Positions 25,171 through 33,747 of a stretch of DNA of 64,000 nucleotides are shown here, piece by piece. This DNA is from JAICUY01 sp035708065. Its GTDB lineage: Bacteria; Chloroflexota; Limnocylindria; QHBO01. The first letter of the stretch is position 1. Every line of letters starts with the position of its first letter. Location: NCBI GenBank assembly GCA_035708065.1, contig DASSTC010000049.1, forward strand, positions 7,613-71,612. Direction: 5' to 3'. The notes under the pieces were generated by a model. It worked only from the letters and a program-made list of their open reading frames with translations, made no database searches and was not told the origin of the DNA. The translations under genes were made by a program, and so were the position numbers.

Positions 25171-25932
25171 GTGAGCGACTATCGCGTCGACCGGCTCTTC
25201 CCGGATCCGCAGGCCGGTCTCCTGCTCGACGAGGCGTTCGCCGACCTGGCGCTGCCCTCGCCGCCTGCCGGGCGGCCGTACGTCGCGGTCAACATGGTCA
25301 CGAGCGTCGACGGACGGGCGCAGGTCGCCGGCGCGGCGGAGGGCCTGGGCTCGCGGGTCGACCGCCGCCTGATGCGGCTGCTGCGCGCCGGGTTCGACGC
25401 GATCGGCACCGGGTCCGGGACGCTGCGTGCCGCCGGATTCTGGCCGCGGCTGCCGGACGACCTCGCGGCGCGACGGCGCAGCGCCGGCATGGCGGGGCAG
25501 CCGGTCAGCGTGGTGATCGCCGGATCGACCCCCGTCCCGCTCGAGCGGTGGCACGCCGGGGACGAGCCGCGGCTCCTGTTCGTCGGACGCGACAATCCGC
25601 AGGAGCCTCCGACGGACGGCAGCCAGCTGCTTCGCGCGCCGACTGCCGATCCGGCGCCGGCGTGGATCCTCGACGCGCTGGCAGAGCGCGGGATCGCCTC
25701 GCTCCTGCTCGAGGGCGGACCGACCGCCAACGCTGCCTTCCTGGCCAATCAGACGCTCGACGAGATCTTCTGGACGCTCGGCGCCTCGCTCGTCGGCAGC
25801 GACGCCCTGGGCATGATCGCGCCGATCCCCGGCGGCTCGCCGTGGGCTGACGATCCTCGGCGCGGCGCGCTGGTCAGCGTCCATCGCAACGGCGATGAGC
25901 TCTTCCTGCGCTACCGCTTCGCGGCGGCGTAG
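25171..25932 (+). CDS. RibD C-terminal / dihydrofolate-reductase-like reductase
   Basis: A 253-residue NAD(P)H-dependent reductase of the RibD C-terminal family, without the deaminase domain. Motifs: PYVAVNMVTSVDGRAQVAG near residue 38, FDAIGTGSGTLRAAGF, and ASLLLEGGPTANAAFL near residue 175. Relatives reduce pyrimidine or pterin intermediates in riboflavin or related cofactor synthesis; the substrate here is not known. It begins with GTG and is followed 9 bp later by an F420-type oxidoreductase gene. Confidence 0.82.
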   Translation: MSDYRVDRLFPDPQAGLLLDEAFADLALPSPPAGRPYVAVNMVTSVDGRAQVAGAAEGLGSRVDRRLMRLLRAGFDAIGTGSGTLRAAGFWPRLPDDLAARRRSAGMAGQPVSVVIAGSTPVPLERWHAGDEPRLLFVGRDNPQEPPTDGSQLLRAPTADPAPAWILDALAERGIASLLLEGGPTANAAFLANQTLDEIFWTLGASLVGSDALGMIAPIPGGSPWADDPRRGALVSVHRNGDELFLRYRFAAA

Positions 25933-25935
25933 CAT
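25930..25935 (+). promoter_or_regulatory. -10-like TAGCAT, 6 nt before the LLM oxidoreductase ATG
   Basis: TAGCAT, including the stop codon of the upstream gene, then six bases and the ATG at 25942; leaderless layout. Confidence 0.45.
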
Positions 25936-25941
25936 CGCTCC

Positions 25942-26850
25942 ATGGCCAACCTCGATCTCGGCCGGCTCGGCATCTGGGGCCATCTCGACAGCCTCGACAT
26001 CGATGCCGCGCGCGCCTACGCGCGGCGCGTCGACGAGCTCGGCTACGGCACGCTGTGGGTGCCGGAGACCGTCGGCCGTGACCCGTTCACCCTGCTCGGC
26101 CTGATCGCCGGCTCGACGGGCTCGGTGCGGCTGGGCACCTCGATCTCCAGCATCTGGGGGCACGACGCGCAGTCGACCCGCATGGCGGCGATGACCCTCC
26201 ACGAGGCGACCGGCGGCCGGTTCGTGCTGGGGCTCGGCGTTTCGCACCCCCATCTCGCGGAAAAGCTGCGCGGCCACGACTACGGCCGCCCGCTGACCCA
26301 GATGCGCGAGTTCCTGGCCGCCTACCGTTCCGCGATCTATCGAGGACCGATGCCCCCCGAACCCGTGGCCGATCCGCCCGTGCTGCTGGCGGCACTCCGC
26401 GAGCGGATGCTGGCGCTGTCAGCCACCGACGCGGACGGCGCGTTCCCGTACCTGGTGACGCCCGCGCGCGTGGCCGAGATGCGCGCGCTGCTCGACGGCG
26501 CGGTCGCCGGCGCCGACGCGCCACGTGCCACCCTGGCCGTCAGCCTGCCGGTCGCGCTCGACTCGATGGTCGACGACACGCAGGCCGCGGCACGCGGCTA
26601 CCTCGCGCCGTACCTGCGCACGCCGAACTACCACGCCAGCTGGACGCTGCAGGGCTTCGAGGAGGCCGACTGGCAGAAGCCCGGCAGCGATCGGTTGGTC
26701 GACGCGATGGTGGCGTGCGGCAGCGTCGACGACGTGCGGCAGCGGATCGCCGCGTTCCTCGATGCGGGAGCGGACCACGTGGCGCTCATCCCGCTCGACG
26801 CCGAGGGCAGGACCGAGCACCTCGAAACGGTCGAGGCGTTCGCCGGCTGA
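25942..26850 (+). CDS. LLM-class (F420-type) oxidoreductase
   Basis: A 302-residue TIM-barrel luciferase-like oxidoreductase. ARRVDELGYGTLWVPETVGRDPFTLLG near residue 27, VRLGTSISSIWGHDAQSTRMAAMTL, and RFVLGLGVSHPHL are typical of the F420-dependent group. The cofactor is inferred from the family and not shown. The substrate is unknown. The stop codon lies in the loop of a strong inverted repeat. Confidence 0.85.
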   Translation: MANLDLGRLGIWGHLDSLDIDAARAYARRVDELGYGTLWVPETVGRDPFTLLGLIAGSTGSVRLGTSISSIWGHDAQSTRMAAMTLHEATGGRFVLGLGVSHPHLAEKLRGHDYGRPLTQMREFLAAYRSAIYRGPMPPEPVADPPVLLAALRERMLALSATDADGAFPYLVTPARVAEMRALLDGAVAGADAPRATLAVSLPVALDSMVDDTQAAARGYLAPYLRTPNYHASWTLQGFEEADWQKPGSDRLVDAMVACGSVDDVRQRIAAFLDAGADHVALIPLDAEGRTEHLETVEAFAG

Positions 26851-26861
26851 CGAACGCCTCG
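26832..26861. terminator. inverted repeat at convergent gene ends
   Basis: CGAGGCGTTCG (26832-26842) and CGAACGCCTCG (26851-26861) pair perfectly over 11 bp around an 8-nt loop holding the TGA of the oxidoreductase gene. It lies between two converging genes and may stop both; no T-run. Confidence 0.55.
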
Positions 26862-26901
26862 ATCCTCCGTTGCCCGGCGACTCCGTTGAGCCGCCGCATC
26901 G

Positions 26902-29229
26902 TCAGCCGCCGATGAGCTTCAGCAGCTGGCTCTGCACGTTGGTGCTGACCACGCCGGTCCCGCCGAGGATCACCACCGTCTTGGCCCCCAGGCGCTTGAT
27001 CTCGGTCGACGTCGCGGCCGGGATCGTGTCCTTGGTCACGAGCAGCAGCGGCGCGCCCTGGACCGATGCCGGTGGACCGCCGGCCAGCGCATCAGGGAAG
27101 TTCAGGCCGTTCGCCACGTAGACCACCTTCGCCCCGGTCGGGAACACCGCCTTCGAGACCGCCACGGCGGTCGACCAGCGGTCGGTGCCGGCGAGGCGAG
27201 TGACGTTGGCCGTCACCGTCTTCAGCTCGTTGACGGCCGTGCCGGAGACGACGCCCGTCCCGCCGAGCACGACGATCCTCGCCGGCTTCAGCCGCTTGAG
27301 CTCGGCCATGATCACCGTCGGCACGTCGTCCTTGGTGGTCAGCAGGATCGGCCCGTGCTGTCGCCCCGCCGCCGGGACGCCGGCGAGCGCGTCGGGGAAG
27401 TTCACGCCCGTCGCCACGTACACGACCGGCACCGGGATGGTGCTGAACGTCGTCGAGGAGATCGTCGCCGAGGTCGAGTAGCGGTCCGCGCCCGCGCGCC
27501 GCACGACGACCGACGAGTACTTGGCGAGGTCCGATTTGATCTTGTCGGAGACGACCCCGGTGCCCCCGACGACCACGATCTTCTTCGGCTTCAGCCGCGT
27601 CAGCTCGCTCGCCGTCTCGGTTGGGATCCCGGTTGGCGCCACCAGCAGGACCGGTCCGCCTTCCTTCGCCGCTGCCGGCCCGGCCGACAGCGCATCGGCG
27701 AATCCGGTCCCGGTGGCGATATAGACGACCGGCACCGGGACGGTCTTGTATCGGTTGAAGGAGACCGATGCCGCCGTCGCGTAGCGGTTCGCGCCGGAGT
27801 AGCGCACCACGGTCGGCTTCGTCGTCGGCGTCGCGGTCGCGGTCGGCTTCGGGGTAGCCGTCGCGCTCGGTTTCGGGGTCGCCGTGGCGGTCGGCTTCGC
27901 TGTCGCCGACGGCGTGGCGGTCGGCGGCGGGCTCGACAGCGAGGTGAAGCTGTGCAGGTAGTAGCCCGACTTCCGGTCGGACCCGACGACGAGCATGCCC
28001 GTCGTCGCGCTCGGATTCTGCTTGCTGGTCGACGGGTCGTTGATCGCGGTGTCGCTACTGCTCTGCATCAGCGCCGTCCCCTTGCCCGCCGGGAACGTGA
28101 GCGTGCTCAGCGGGGCCCACTTGTAGTAGACGACGCCGCCATTCTCGGACTCGGCGGCGAAGAAGTAGATGCGGCTATTGGCCGTGTCGATCGCGATCTG
28201 CGGTCGGGTCTGGTTGTTGTCCACGCCGGCGACGTCACGCAGGGTCACCCCGTGCGTGCTCCAGGCCCCCGTGGCGCTGCGAGCCGCGAGGTAGGTGACG
28301 TACTCCTCGGACTGGTCGGTCATCGTCTTCAGCGCCGCGTAGACCACGCCGTTCAGGGTTTTGAGGTTCATGTGGTCGTTGGCGATCGTCTTGCCCCAGG
28401 CGACCTTCTCGCGCGTCGACCAGGTCCCGGTGGGGTCGCCGTCGGTATGCGTCGAGAACCAGAAGCCGGTCTCACCGTTTCCATCGGCCACCTGGTCGCT
28501 CCACATCACGCCGATCTTGTTCGGGGCGAAGGCGATCACCGCCGAGATGTCGTCTGCAGCGGGCGAAGAGCCCTGACTGGGCAGCACCTGATTTGACCAG
28601 GTGAGGCCGTCAGTGCTGCTCGCAATCCACACGTCGTCCCGGGCCGTGTTGGCGTTGGGCAGCGTGTAGGTGACCCACATGCGCCCGGTCGAGTCCCGCG
28701 CGATCGTCGCCGACTCGGCGGCGCCGGCATCGATCGTGACGCCGGTCAGGATCGGGAAGCCGGCGTCCGCGGTGTAGGTGCCCGATGCGAACGTGTAGCG
28801 GAAGACATGCACGCCCGGCGTCGACGCCGAGTCGTCGGTCGAGACGACCCACAGCTTGTTGTTGGCGCCGTCGAACAGGTAATCGCCGTGCGACTTGTTG
28901 CGCTCGTCGATCTTGACGCCGGTGGTCGTCCAGGTCTGCGTCGACGTATTGAGCTGGTAGATCTCGTACTCGCCGTTGCCGCCGCCGGCCGGCAGGTGGA
29001 ACAGGCCGCCCCACCACGAGCCGCCGGCGTACCAGACCTTGGACTGCGGCTTGTCGGCGGTTGCCCGGAACGTGTTGGTGGTACTGGCGGGCTGGTACTG
29101 GAAGTCCCGATAGCCGGCCGTGACGGCCACGGCGTTGCTCGTCCCCGTCGCGATGGTGACCGCGGCGACCATGGCGGCGACGAAGGCGACGAACGGCAGA
29201 CGGAGTGAGCGCAGGGTACGCGCGGGCAA
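26902..29229 (-). CDS. secreted surface protein with three cell-wall-binding type 2 repeats
   Basis: A 775-residue exported protein. The signal peptide is TLRSLRLPFVAFVAAMVAAV. An N-terminal beta-propeller-like domain (residues about 40-470) has repeated W-S-G/D-T strands, as in sialidase-like folds. A Thr/Pro/Ala linker (TATPKPSATATPKPT) leads to three tandem CW_binding_2 repeats, each with an ANRYATAA- or ADRYSTSA-type start, GTGFADALS/GVNFPDALA and KIVVVGGTGVVS. These bind wall polymers in clostridia. I chose the TTG at 29229, with GGGGGAGG about 5 nt before it. The substrate or ligand of the N-domain is unknown. Confidence 0.82.
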   Translation of the reverse strand: MPARTLRSLRLPFVAFVAAMVAAVTIATGTSNAVAVTAGYRDFQYQPASTTNTFRATADKPQSKVWYAGGSWWGGLFHLPAGGGNGEYEIYQLNTSTQTWTTTGVKIDERNKSHGDYLFDGANNKLWVVSTDDSASTPGVHVFRYTFASGTYTADAGFPILTGVTIDAGAAESATIARDSTGRMWVTYTLPNANTARDDVWIASSTDGLTWSNQVLPSQGSSPAADDISAVIAFAPNKIGVMWSDQVADGNGETGFWFSTHTDGDPTGTWSTREKVAWGKTIANDHMNLKTLNGVVYAALKTMTDQSEEYVTYLAARSATGAWSTHGVTLRDVAGVDNNQTRPQIAIDTANSRIYFFAAESENGGVVYYKWAPLSTLTFPAGKGTALMQSSSDTAINDPSTSKQNPSATTGMLVVGSDRKSGYYLHSFTSLSSPPPTATPSATAKPTATATPKPSATATPKPTATATPTTKPTVVRYSGANRYATAASVSFNRYKTVPVPVVYIATGTGFADALSAGPAAAKEGGPVLLVAPTGIPTETASELTRLKPKKIVVVGGTGVVSDKIKSDLAKYSSVVVRRAGADRYSTSATISSTTFSTIPVPVVYVATGVNFPDALAGVPAAGRQHGPILLTTKDDVPTVIMAELKRLKPARIVVLGGTGVVSGTAVNELKTVTANVTRLAGTDRWSTAVAVSKAVFPTGAKVVYVANGLNFPDALAGGPPASVQGAPLLLVTKDTIPAATSTEIKRLGAKTVVILGGTGVVSTNVQSQLLKLIGG

Positions 29230-29427
29230 CAGAACCTCCCCCTCGGTGCGAGGAATGATCTTCCGCCAGAGAGCAGCGGAACGATGGAGCGTGCAGCCTA
29301 CCCCAAAGTACTGGCGCAGTACCAGACCCGGTGCCCGGCGCTGTTGACGTGCGGAAACGGTTTGGTCTTGATCCGCTGTCGAACTTCGTGCCGCGACTTC
29401 GCACCGGCGACTCCGGCTGCGCCGAGG

Positions 29428-29563
29428 GCGCACATGCCGTCCTGGTGCGCGCTAACCGAGTCCGCGGCGCCCAGCGGCGGCTTCGTCGTGCTCGGTCACG
29501 CTCAGGTCCAGCGTCAGGGTGCCTCTGCCACTCACCTAACGCGCACCAGCGCGGCATATGCGC
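29428..29563. repeat. 136-bp palindromic element, copy 1
   Basis: Ends are GCGCACATGCCG...CTGGTGCGCG and the reverse complement of GCGCATATGCCG...CTGGTGCGCG; about 24 of 29 terminal bases pair. Copy 2 is at 63388-63522 and shares GTCCTGGTGCGCGCTAAC, TCACGCTCAG and TAACGCGCA at the same spacing. MITE-like or structured RNA; no coding frame. Confidence 0.75.
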
Positions 29564-29667
29564 GGTCGAAGCGAAGCGCCGGGCCTGGTGCGCTCCGGAG
29601 GCGCAGTCGCACGGCCGAAGTCCATTCGAATCGGCTGCTGAGCTCACGCCTGCACCCCCGTACCAGT

Positions 29668-29685
29668 TAGAACATCCGTTCTATA
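29668..29685. promoter_or_regulatory. SOS box (LexA operator) of dnaE2
   Basis: TAGAACATCCGTTCTATA, identical over 18 bases to the box before imuA. It overlaps the -10 TATACT (29682-29687), which lies 10 nt before the dnaE2 ATG. LexA bound here would block RNA polymerase. Confidence 0.85.
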
Positions 29686-29697
29686 CTGCACGGTCCG

Positions 29698-32600
29698 ATG
29701 CCGACGCCGGACGACCCCGCCGCCTACTGCGAGCTGCACGCGCACAGCAACTTCAGCTTCCTCGACGGCGCGAGCCACGTCGAGGATCTGGTGGCCCTGG
29801 CGGCGCTCCTCGATCTCCCGGCGCTGGCGATCACCGATCACGCCGGCCTGTACGCCGCCGTCCGGCTGGTCAAGGCAGCCGAGCAGACCCAGACCGATGC
29901 CGCACGGTCCGCTGGCCTCTCCCCGGTCCGCCCCATCATCGGCCTGGAGCTGTCGATTCCCCGTGACGAGCACGAGCTGCGGCTCGCGCGTCGCGGTCGC
30001 AAGCTGAACGACCCGCTGCGTGGCGAGCGCGCCAGCCGCGGCTGGCCGGGCGAGCTGCATGCCGGACCGATGCCCGGCGACCATCTCGTGCTGCTGGCAC
30101 GCGATGGCGACGGCTACACCGCCCTGTCGCGCCTGGCCAGCCGCGGCCATCTCGCCGGGGAGAAGCAGTTCCCGATCTTCGAGCGCTCGCTCGTCGAGGC
30201 GGCGCTCGACGAGGCACGCGGCCACCTCATCGGGCTGTCCGGCTGTCGCAACGGCGAGGTGCCGCGCCGCCTGCTGGCCGGCGACGACGGCGAGGCGCTG
30301 GCCACGGCGCAACGCTGGGCGAGCCACTTCCCGGAGGGAGGCTTCGGCGTGGAGCTCAGCCATCACCTGCAGCCCGACGACGACTGGCTCGTCGCACAGC
30401 TCGCCGAGCTGGCGCGGCGCGCCGGGCTGCCCACGGTGGTCACCAACGAGGTGCACTACGCCGAGCCCGGCGGGCATCGGCTTCAGGACGTCCTCGTCTG
30501 CATCCGCCACGGGGCGACGCTGACCGAGGCCCGCGAGCTGCTGCTGCCGAACGCCGAGTACCGGCTGAAGTCAGCGGCCGAGCTCGCAGCCATCGGTGCC
30601 GTCCTGCCCGAGGCGAGTGCGCGCCGGGCGTGGCGGCAGGGGATGGCCGAGGCGGCCCGCATCGGTCAGGCCTGCCGGCTGGATCTCAATTTCGAGCGCT
30701 ATCGGTTTCCGGGCTTCACGGTCCCCGAGGGCGAGACGCCGTTCTCATATCTGTACCAGCTTGCACACGACGGCTTACTGCGCCGTTACCGGCCCATTAC
30801 CAAGCGCGCACTGCAGCAGCTGACCCACGAGCTGGACATCATCGAGCGGACGCACCTCGCCGAGTTCTTCCTGATCGTGTGGGACCTGATGGAGTTCGCG
30901 CGACGGCGCGGGATCATCGGGCAGGGGCGGGGGAGCGCCGGCGACTCGATCGTGGCCTACTGCCTGGGCATCACCAAGGTCGATCCGATCGAGCACAAGC
31001 TGCTCTTCGAGCGCTTCATCAACGAGGCGCGCACGCTGCCCGACATCGACCTCGACTTCGACGTCAACCGCCGCGAGGAGGTGATCCAGTACCTGTACAC
31101 CACGTACGGCGCGGATCACGCCGCGATGGTCTGCACCATCGTCACCTACCGGGCCCGATCGGCCGTGCGCGAGGTGGCCAAGGCGCTGGGCTTCCCGGCG
31201 GCATCGGTCGACCGGCTGGCCAAGGCGCTCGACACGCGCGATGCCTCGGACGTTGCCCGTGACCTGGCGTTGGACGGCTCGTTCGCCTGGCTCTTCGACG
31301 AGCTGGGGATCGACATGGATGCGGCGGCGGTGCCACCCGGCCGCGACGGTCGCGGCCAGCCGGTCTCGGAGGGCGGCTGGTACCCGCCGAAGCGGCCGCG
31401 CGTCTTCGACCAGTCGGTGACCGCCATCCGATTCGAGGCGACCCAGACGAAGCGCTACGCTGCGGGCGTTGTGCCCGAGCACTTGCCGCAGCCCCGCGAC
31501 ACCGGGTCGCCCGGTCCGGCCAGCGAGCGGCGCGCCGTCGTCCGCGTCGATCCGGAGAGCGGGATGCCGATCGAGGAGCGACGTGCGCGGTCGGTGATGT
31601 TGATCGCTGGCGGTCCGCAACCTGGCCAAACTTCAACCAGGATCGGCTTAGACAAAGACAAGGCGTCCGGGATGGGTGGCGGCGACGGAAATCGGCCCGC
31701 AAACCCCGCAAATCTTGGCACCCAAGGCGCTCGGAAGCCATCCGCGGCCTCGGCGCCCGGTACTCGCCTGCCTAAGCCCGGTGTCATTCAAGTTTGGCAA
31801 GAATCGGGCGAATCAGGCGCGGATGCGACGGATGCGACCGATGCCACCGATCCCACCGATGGGACCGCAGCCACGGCAGCCACCACTCCCCACGCCGCTC
31901 CCCGCAACCGGTGGCAATGGCTGCTCCAGCTGTGCGGCGAGATCGACGCCTTCCCGCGTCACCTCGGCATCCACGTCGGCGGAATGCTGGTGACCCGCAC
32001 CCCGCTCATCGACCTCGTGCCGATCGAAAAGGCGACGATGCCGAACCGGGTCGTGACCCAGTACGACAAGGAGGACATCGAGCAGCTCGGCCTGGTGAAG
32101 ATCGACCTGCTCAGCCTGCGCACCCTCGGCGTGGTGGCCGATGCGCTCGACCGCATCGAGCGCGACACGCAGACGCGGCCCGACCTCGATCAACTCCCCC
32201 ACGACGACCCCGACGTCTTCAAGACCATCCGCACTGCCGATACGGTCGGCATGTTCCAGATCGAGAGCCGCGCGCAGATGCAGGCGCTGCCCAAAGCCCG
32301 TCCCGAGCGCTTCGAGGACCTCGTCGTGCAGGTCGCGATCATCCGGCCCGGCCCGATCCAGGGCAACGCCGTGCATCCCTACCTGCGACGGCGTGCCGGT
32401 GCCGAGGAGGTGACCTACCTCCATCCGAGCCTTGAGCCGATCCTCAGCGACACGCTCGGCGTGATCCTCTACCAGGAGCAGGTGATGCAGATCGCCATCG
32501 ACGTCTGCGGCTACACGCCGCTCGAGGCGGACATCTTCCGCAAGGCGATGGGCAGCCATCGCAGCCATCGCGAGATGGAGAAGGAGCACGCGCGCTTCGT

Positions 32601-33651
32601 GACCGGCGCCCAGCGCACCGGGCTGACAGGCGACGACGCCGAGGAGCTCTTCAAGCGCTGCGGCGCATTCGCCGAGTTCGGCTTCGCTCGAGCGCACGCC
32701 GCGGCCTTCGCCAAGATCACCTACGACACCGCCTGGCTGAAGCTGCATTACCCGGCGCACTACTACGCCGGCATCCTCAACAACCAGCCGATGGGCTTCT
32801 ACTCCCCGGCGGTGATCGTCAACGACGCCAAGCGTCACGGCATCGCCGTCCTGCCCGTCGACGTCAACGAGTCGGCATGGGAGCACGACACCCGACCGAT
32901 GCCGGACGGCAGGTTCGCCCTGCGCCTGGGGCTGAGCCAGGTCAAGGGCATCGGCGAGGCCGAGCGGGAGCGTCTCACCATCGAACGTGCAACCGGTCCG
33001 TATCGGTCCGTCAGGGAGTTCGTGGCGCGCACCGGACTGGGCGAGCAGGTCATCGAACGGCTGATCAGCATCGGTGCCTTCGACTGGACCGATGCGCCGC
33101 GTCGCGAGCTGCTCTGGCAGCTGCGCAGCACCCTGGCCGACGCGAACCCCGCGCATCCCGCGCTGGGCCTGACCGATGACGCCCAGCGCACGCTGGGTGC
33201 CTCCCTGCCGGCGATGACCGATGCAGAACGGGTCGCCGCCGACTACCGCGACACCGGCGTCTCGCCGAATCTCCACGCCGTCGAGCTGTACCGCGAGCGC
33301 CTGGCTGGTGCCGGCGTGATCCCGGTGGCCGATGCCGGCCGGCGCCGGGATCGCTCGATGATCCGGCTGGCAGGGCTGGCGGTCAGCATCCAGCACCCGA
33401 TGACCGCCAAGCACTTCGTCTTCATCGCGCTCGAGGACGAGAGCGGCATGATCAACGTCACCCTGCGGCCGGACGTCTACCAGCGCTACCGCGGCCTGCT
33501 GCATCGCCACCCGCTGCTGGTGATCGACGGCGTCCTGCAGGTGGAGGGCGAGGTCCTCAACGTCGTCGCGCGGCGAGTGCGCGGCGTCGACGAGGTCGTG
33601 GCCGAGACGACCCGGATGGATCTCACGCGGCAGCAGCGGATGTTCCGCTAG
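29698..33651 (+). CDS. dnaE2: error-prone DNA polymerase DnaE2 with an inserted element
   Basis: C-family polymerase of the SOS mutasome (ImuC); 1317 residues, longer than the usual roughly 1050-1100. The PHP domain begins YCELHAHSNFSFLDGASH near residue 10. The palm has PDIDLDFDVNRREEVIQYLY from residue 448 with the catalytic aspartates. After the thumb, residues about 500-760 are a long, low-complexity stretch that includes a 178-bp mini-element (about residues 643-701) and an ATD/DPTD repeat; the palm resumes at HLGIHVGGMLVT. IHVGG, FARAHAAAFAKITYDTAWLKLHYP and an OB fold near the end are typical. Alone behind its own SOS box, 7.2 kb from imuB. Confidence 0.93.
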   Translation: MPTPDDPAAYCELHAHSNFSFLDGASHVEDLVALAALLDLPALAITDHAGLYAAVRLVKAAEQTQTDAARSAGLSPVRPIIGLELSIPRDEHELRLARRGRKLNDPLRGERASRGWPGELHAGPMPGDHLVLLARDGDGYTALSRLASRGHLAGEKQFPIFERSLVEAALDEARGHLIGLSGCRNGEVPRRLLAGDDGEALATAQRWASHFPEGGFGVELSHHLQPDDDWLVAQLAELARRAGLPTVVTNEVHYAEPGGHRLQDVLVCIRHGATLTEARELLLPNAEYRLKSAAELAAIGAVLPEASARRAWRQGMAEAARIGQACRLDLNFERYRFPGFTVPEGETPFSYLYQLAHDGLLRRYRPITKRALQQLTHELDIIERTHLAEFFLIVWDLMEFARRRGIIGQGRGSAGDSIVAYCLGITKVDPIEHKLLFERFINEARTLPDIDLDFDVNRREEVIQYLYTTYGADHAAMVCTIVTYRARSAVREVAKALGFPAASVDRLAKALDTRDASDVARDLALDGSFAWLFDELGIDMDAAAVPPGRDGRGQPVSEGGWYPPKRPRVFDQSVTAIRFEATQTKRYAAGVVPEHLPQPRDTGSPGPASERRAVVRVDPESGMPIEERRARSVMLIAGGPQPGQTSTRIGLDKDKASGMGGGDGNRPANPANLGTQGARKPSAASAPGTRLPKPGVIQVWQESGESGADATDATDATDPTDGTAATAATTPHAAPRNRWQWLLQLCGEIDAFPRHLGIHVGGMLVTRTPLIDLVPIEKATMPNRVVTQYDKEDIEQLGLVKIDLLSLRTLGVVADALDRIERDTQTRPDLDQLPHDDPDVFKTIRTADTVGMFQIESRAQMQALPKARPERFEDLVVQVAIIRPGPIQGNAVHPYLRRRAGAEEVTYLHPSLEPILSDTLGVILYQEQVMQIAIDVCGYTPLEADIFRKAMGSHRSHREMEKEHARFVTGAQRTGLTGDDAEELFKRCGAFAEFGFARAHAAAFAKITYDTAWLKLHYPAHYYAGILNNQPMGFYSPAVIVNDAKRHGIAVLPVDVNESAWEHDTRPMPDGRFALRLGLSQVKGIGEAERERLTIERATGPYRSVREFVARTGLGEQVIERLISIGAFDWTDAPRRELLWQLRSTLADANPAHPALGLTDDAQRTLGASLPAMTDAERVAADYRDTGVSPNLHAVELYRERLAGAGVIPVADAGRRRDRSMIRLAGLAVSIQHPMTAKHFVFIALEDESGMINVTLRPDVYQRYRGLLHRHPLLVIDGVLQVEGEVLNVVARRVRGVDEVVAETTRMDLTRQQRMFR
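30775..30801. promoter_or_regulatory. three TTACC-like pentamers in 11-bp steps inside dnaE2
   Basis: TTACT at 30775, TTACC at 30786 and TTACC at 30797, an exact 11-bp period within the dnaE2 coding region. It may be chance or a regulator site; see the matching pattern at 7383 and 44527. Confidence 0.3.
31623..31800. repeat. mini-element with inverted ends, copy 2 (inside dnaE2)
   Basis: 178 bp, open in the dnaE2 frame. The ends GCCAAACTTCAA...GGCTTAG and, inverted, GCCAAACTTGAA...GGCTTAG match at 20 of 29 positions. Copy 1 is in imuB. The left ends of the two copies are read in different frames, the right ends in the same frame (PKPGVIQVWQ). Confidence 0.75.
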
Positions 33652-33655
33652 CCCG

Positions 33656-33661
33656 TATACT
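33656..33661 (+). promoter_or_regulatory. -10-like TATACT before the glycosyltransferase gene
   Basis: TATACT 87 nt before the ATG at 33748, which has a CAGGAG ribosome binding site. This would give a leader of about 80 nt. A poorly defined -35 falls inside the dnaE2 end. Confidence 0.35.
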
Positions 33662-33747
33662 CGCCGCCTGACCCGATCCGGCACGAATCCGGCAAGCCTG
33701 GCCTCGCACGCCACAGTGCGAGCGCCGCAGCTCGCGTCAGGAGAGCC

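Larger units (their letters stand above)
29230..29697. other. 468-bp non-coding region before dnaE2
   Basis: Between two divergent genes. It holds the 136-bp palindromic element (29428-29563) and, at its right end, the SOS box and -10 of dnaE2. The left part is the leader of the surface-protein gene. I find no gene in it. Confidence 0.6.

Noticed and set aside
23323..26277. 984-codon antisense frame across imuB, tauE and the reductase genes
   Set aside because: Crosses several certain genes on both strands, Arg/Ala/Asp-biased, no recognisable domain.
31819..31875. Tandem GATGCGACG-like array in dnaE2 as a CRISPR or VNTR locus
   Set aside because: Only a few imperfect 9-bp units; a simple in-frame Ala-Thr-Asp repeat in a linker.
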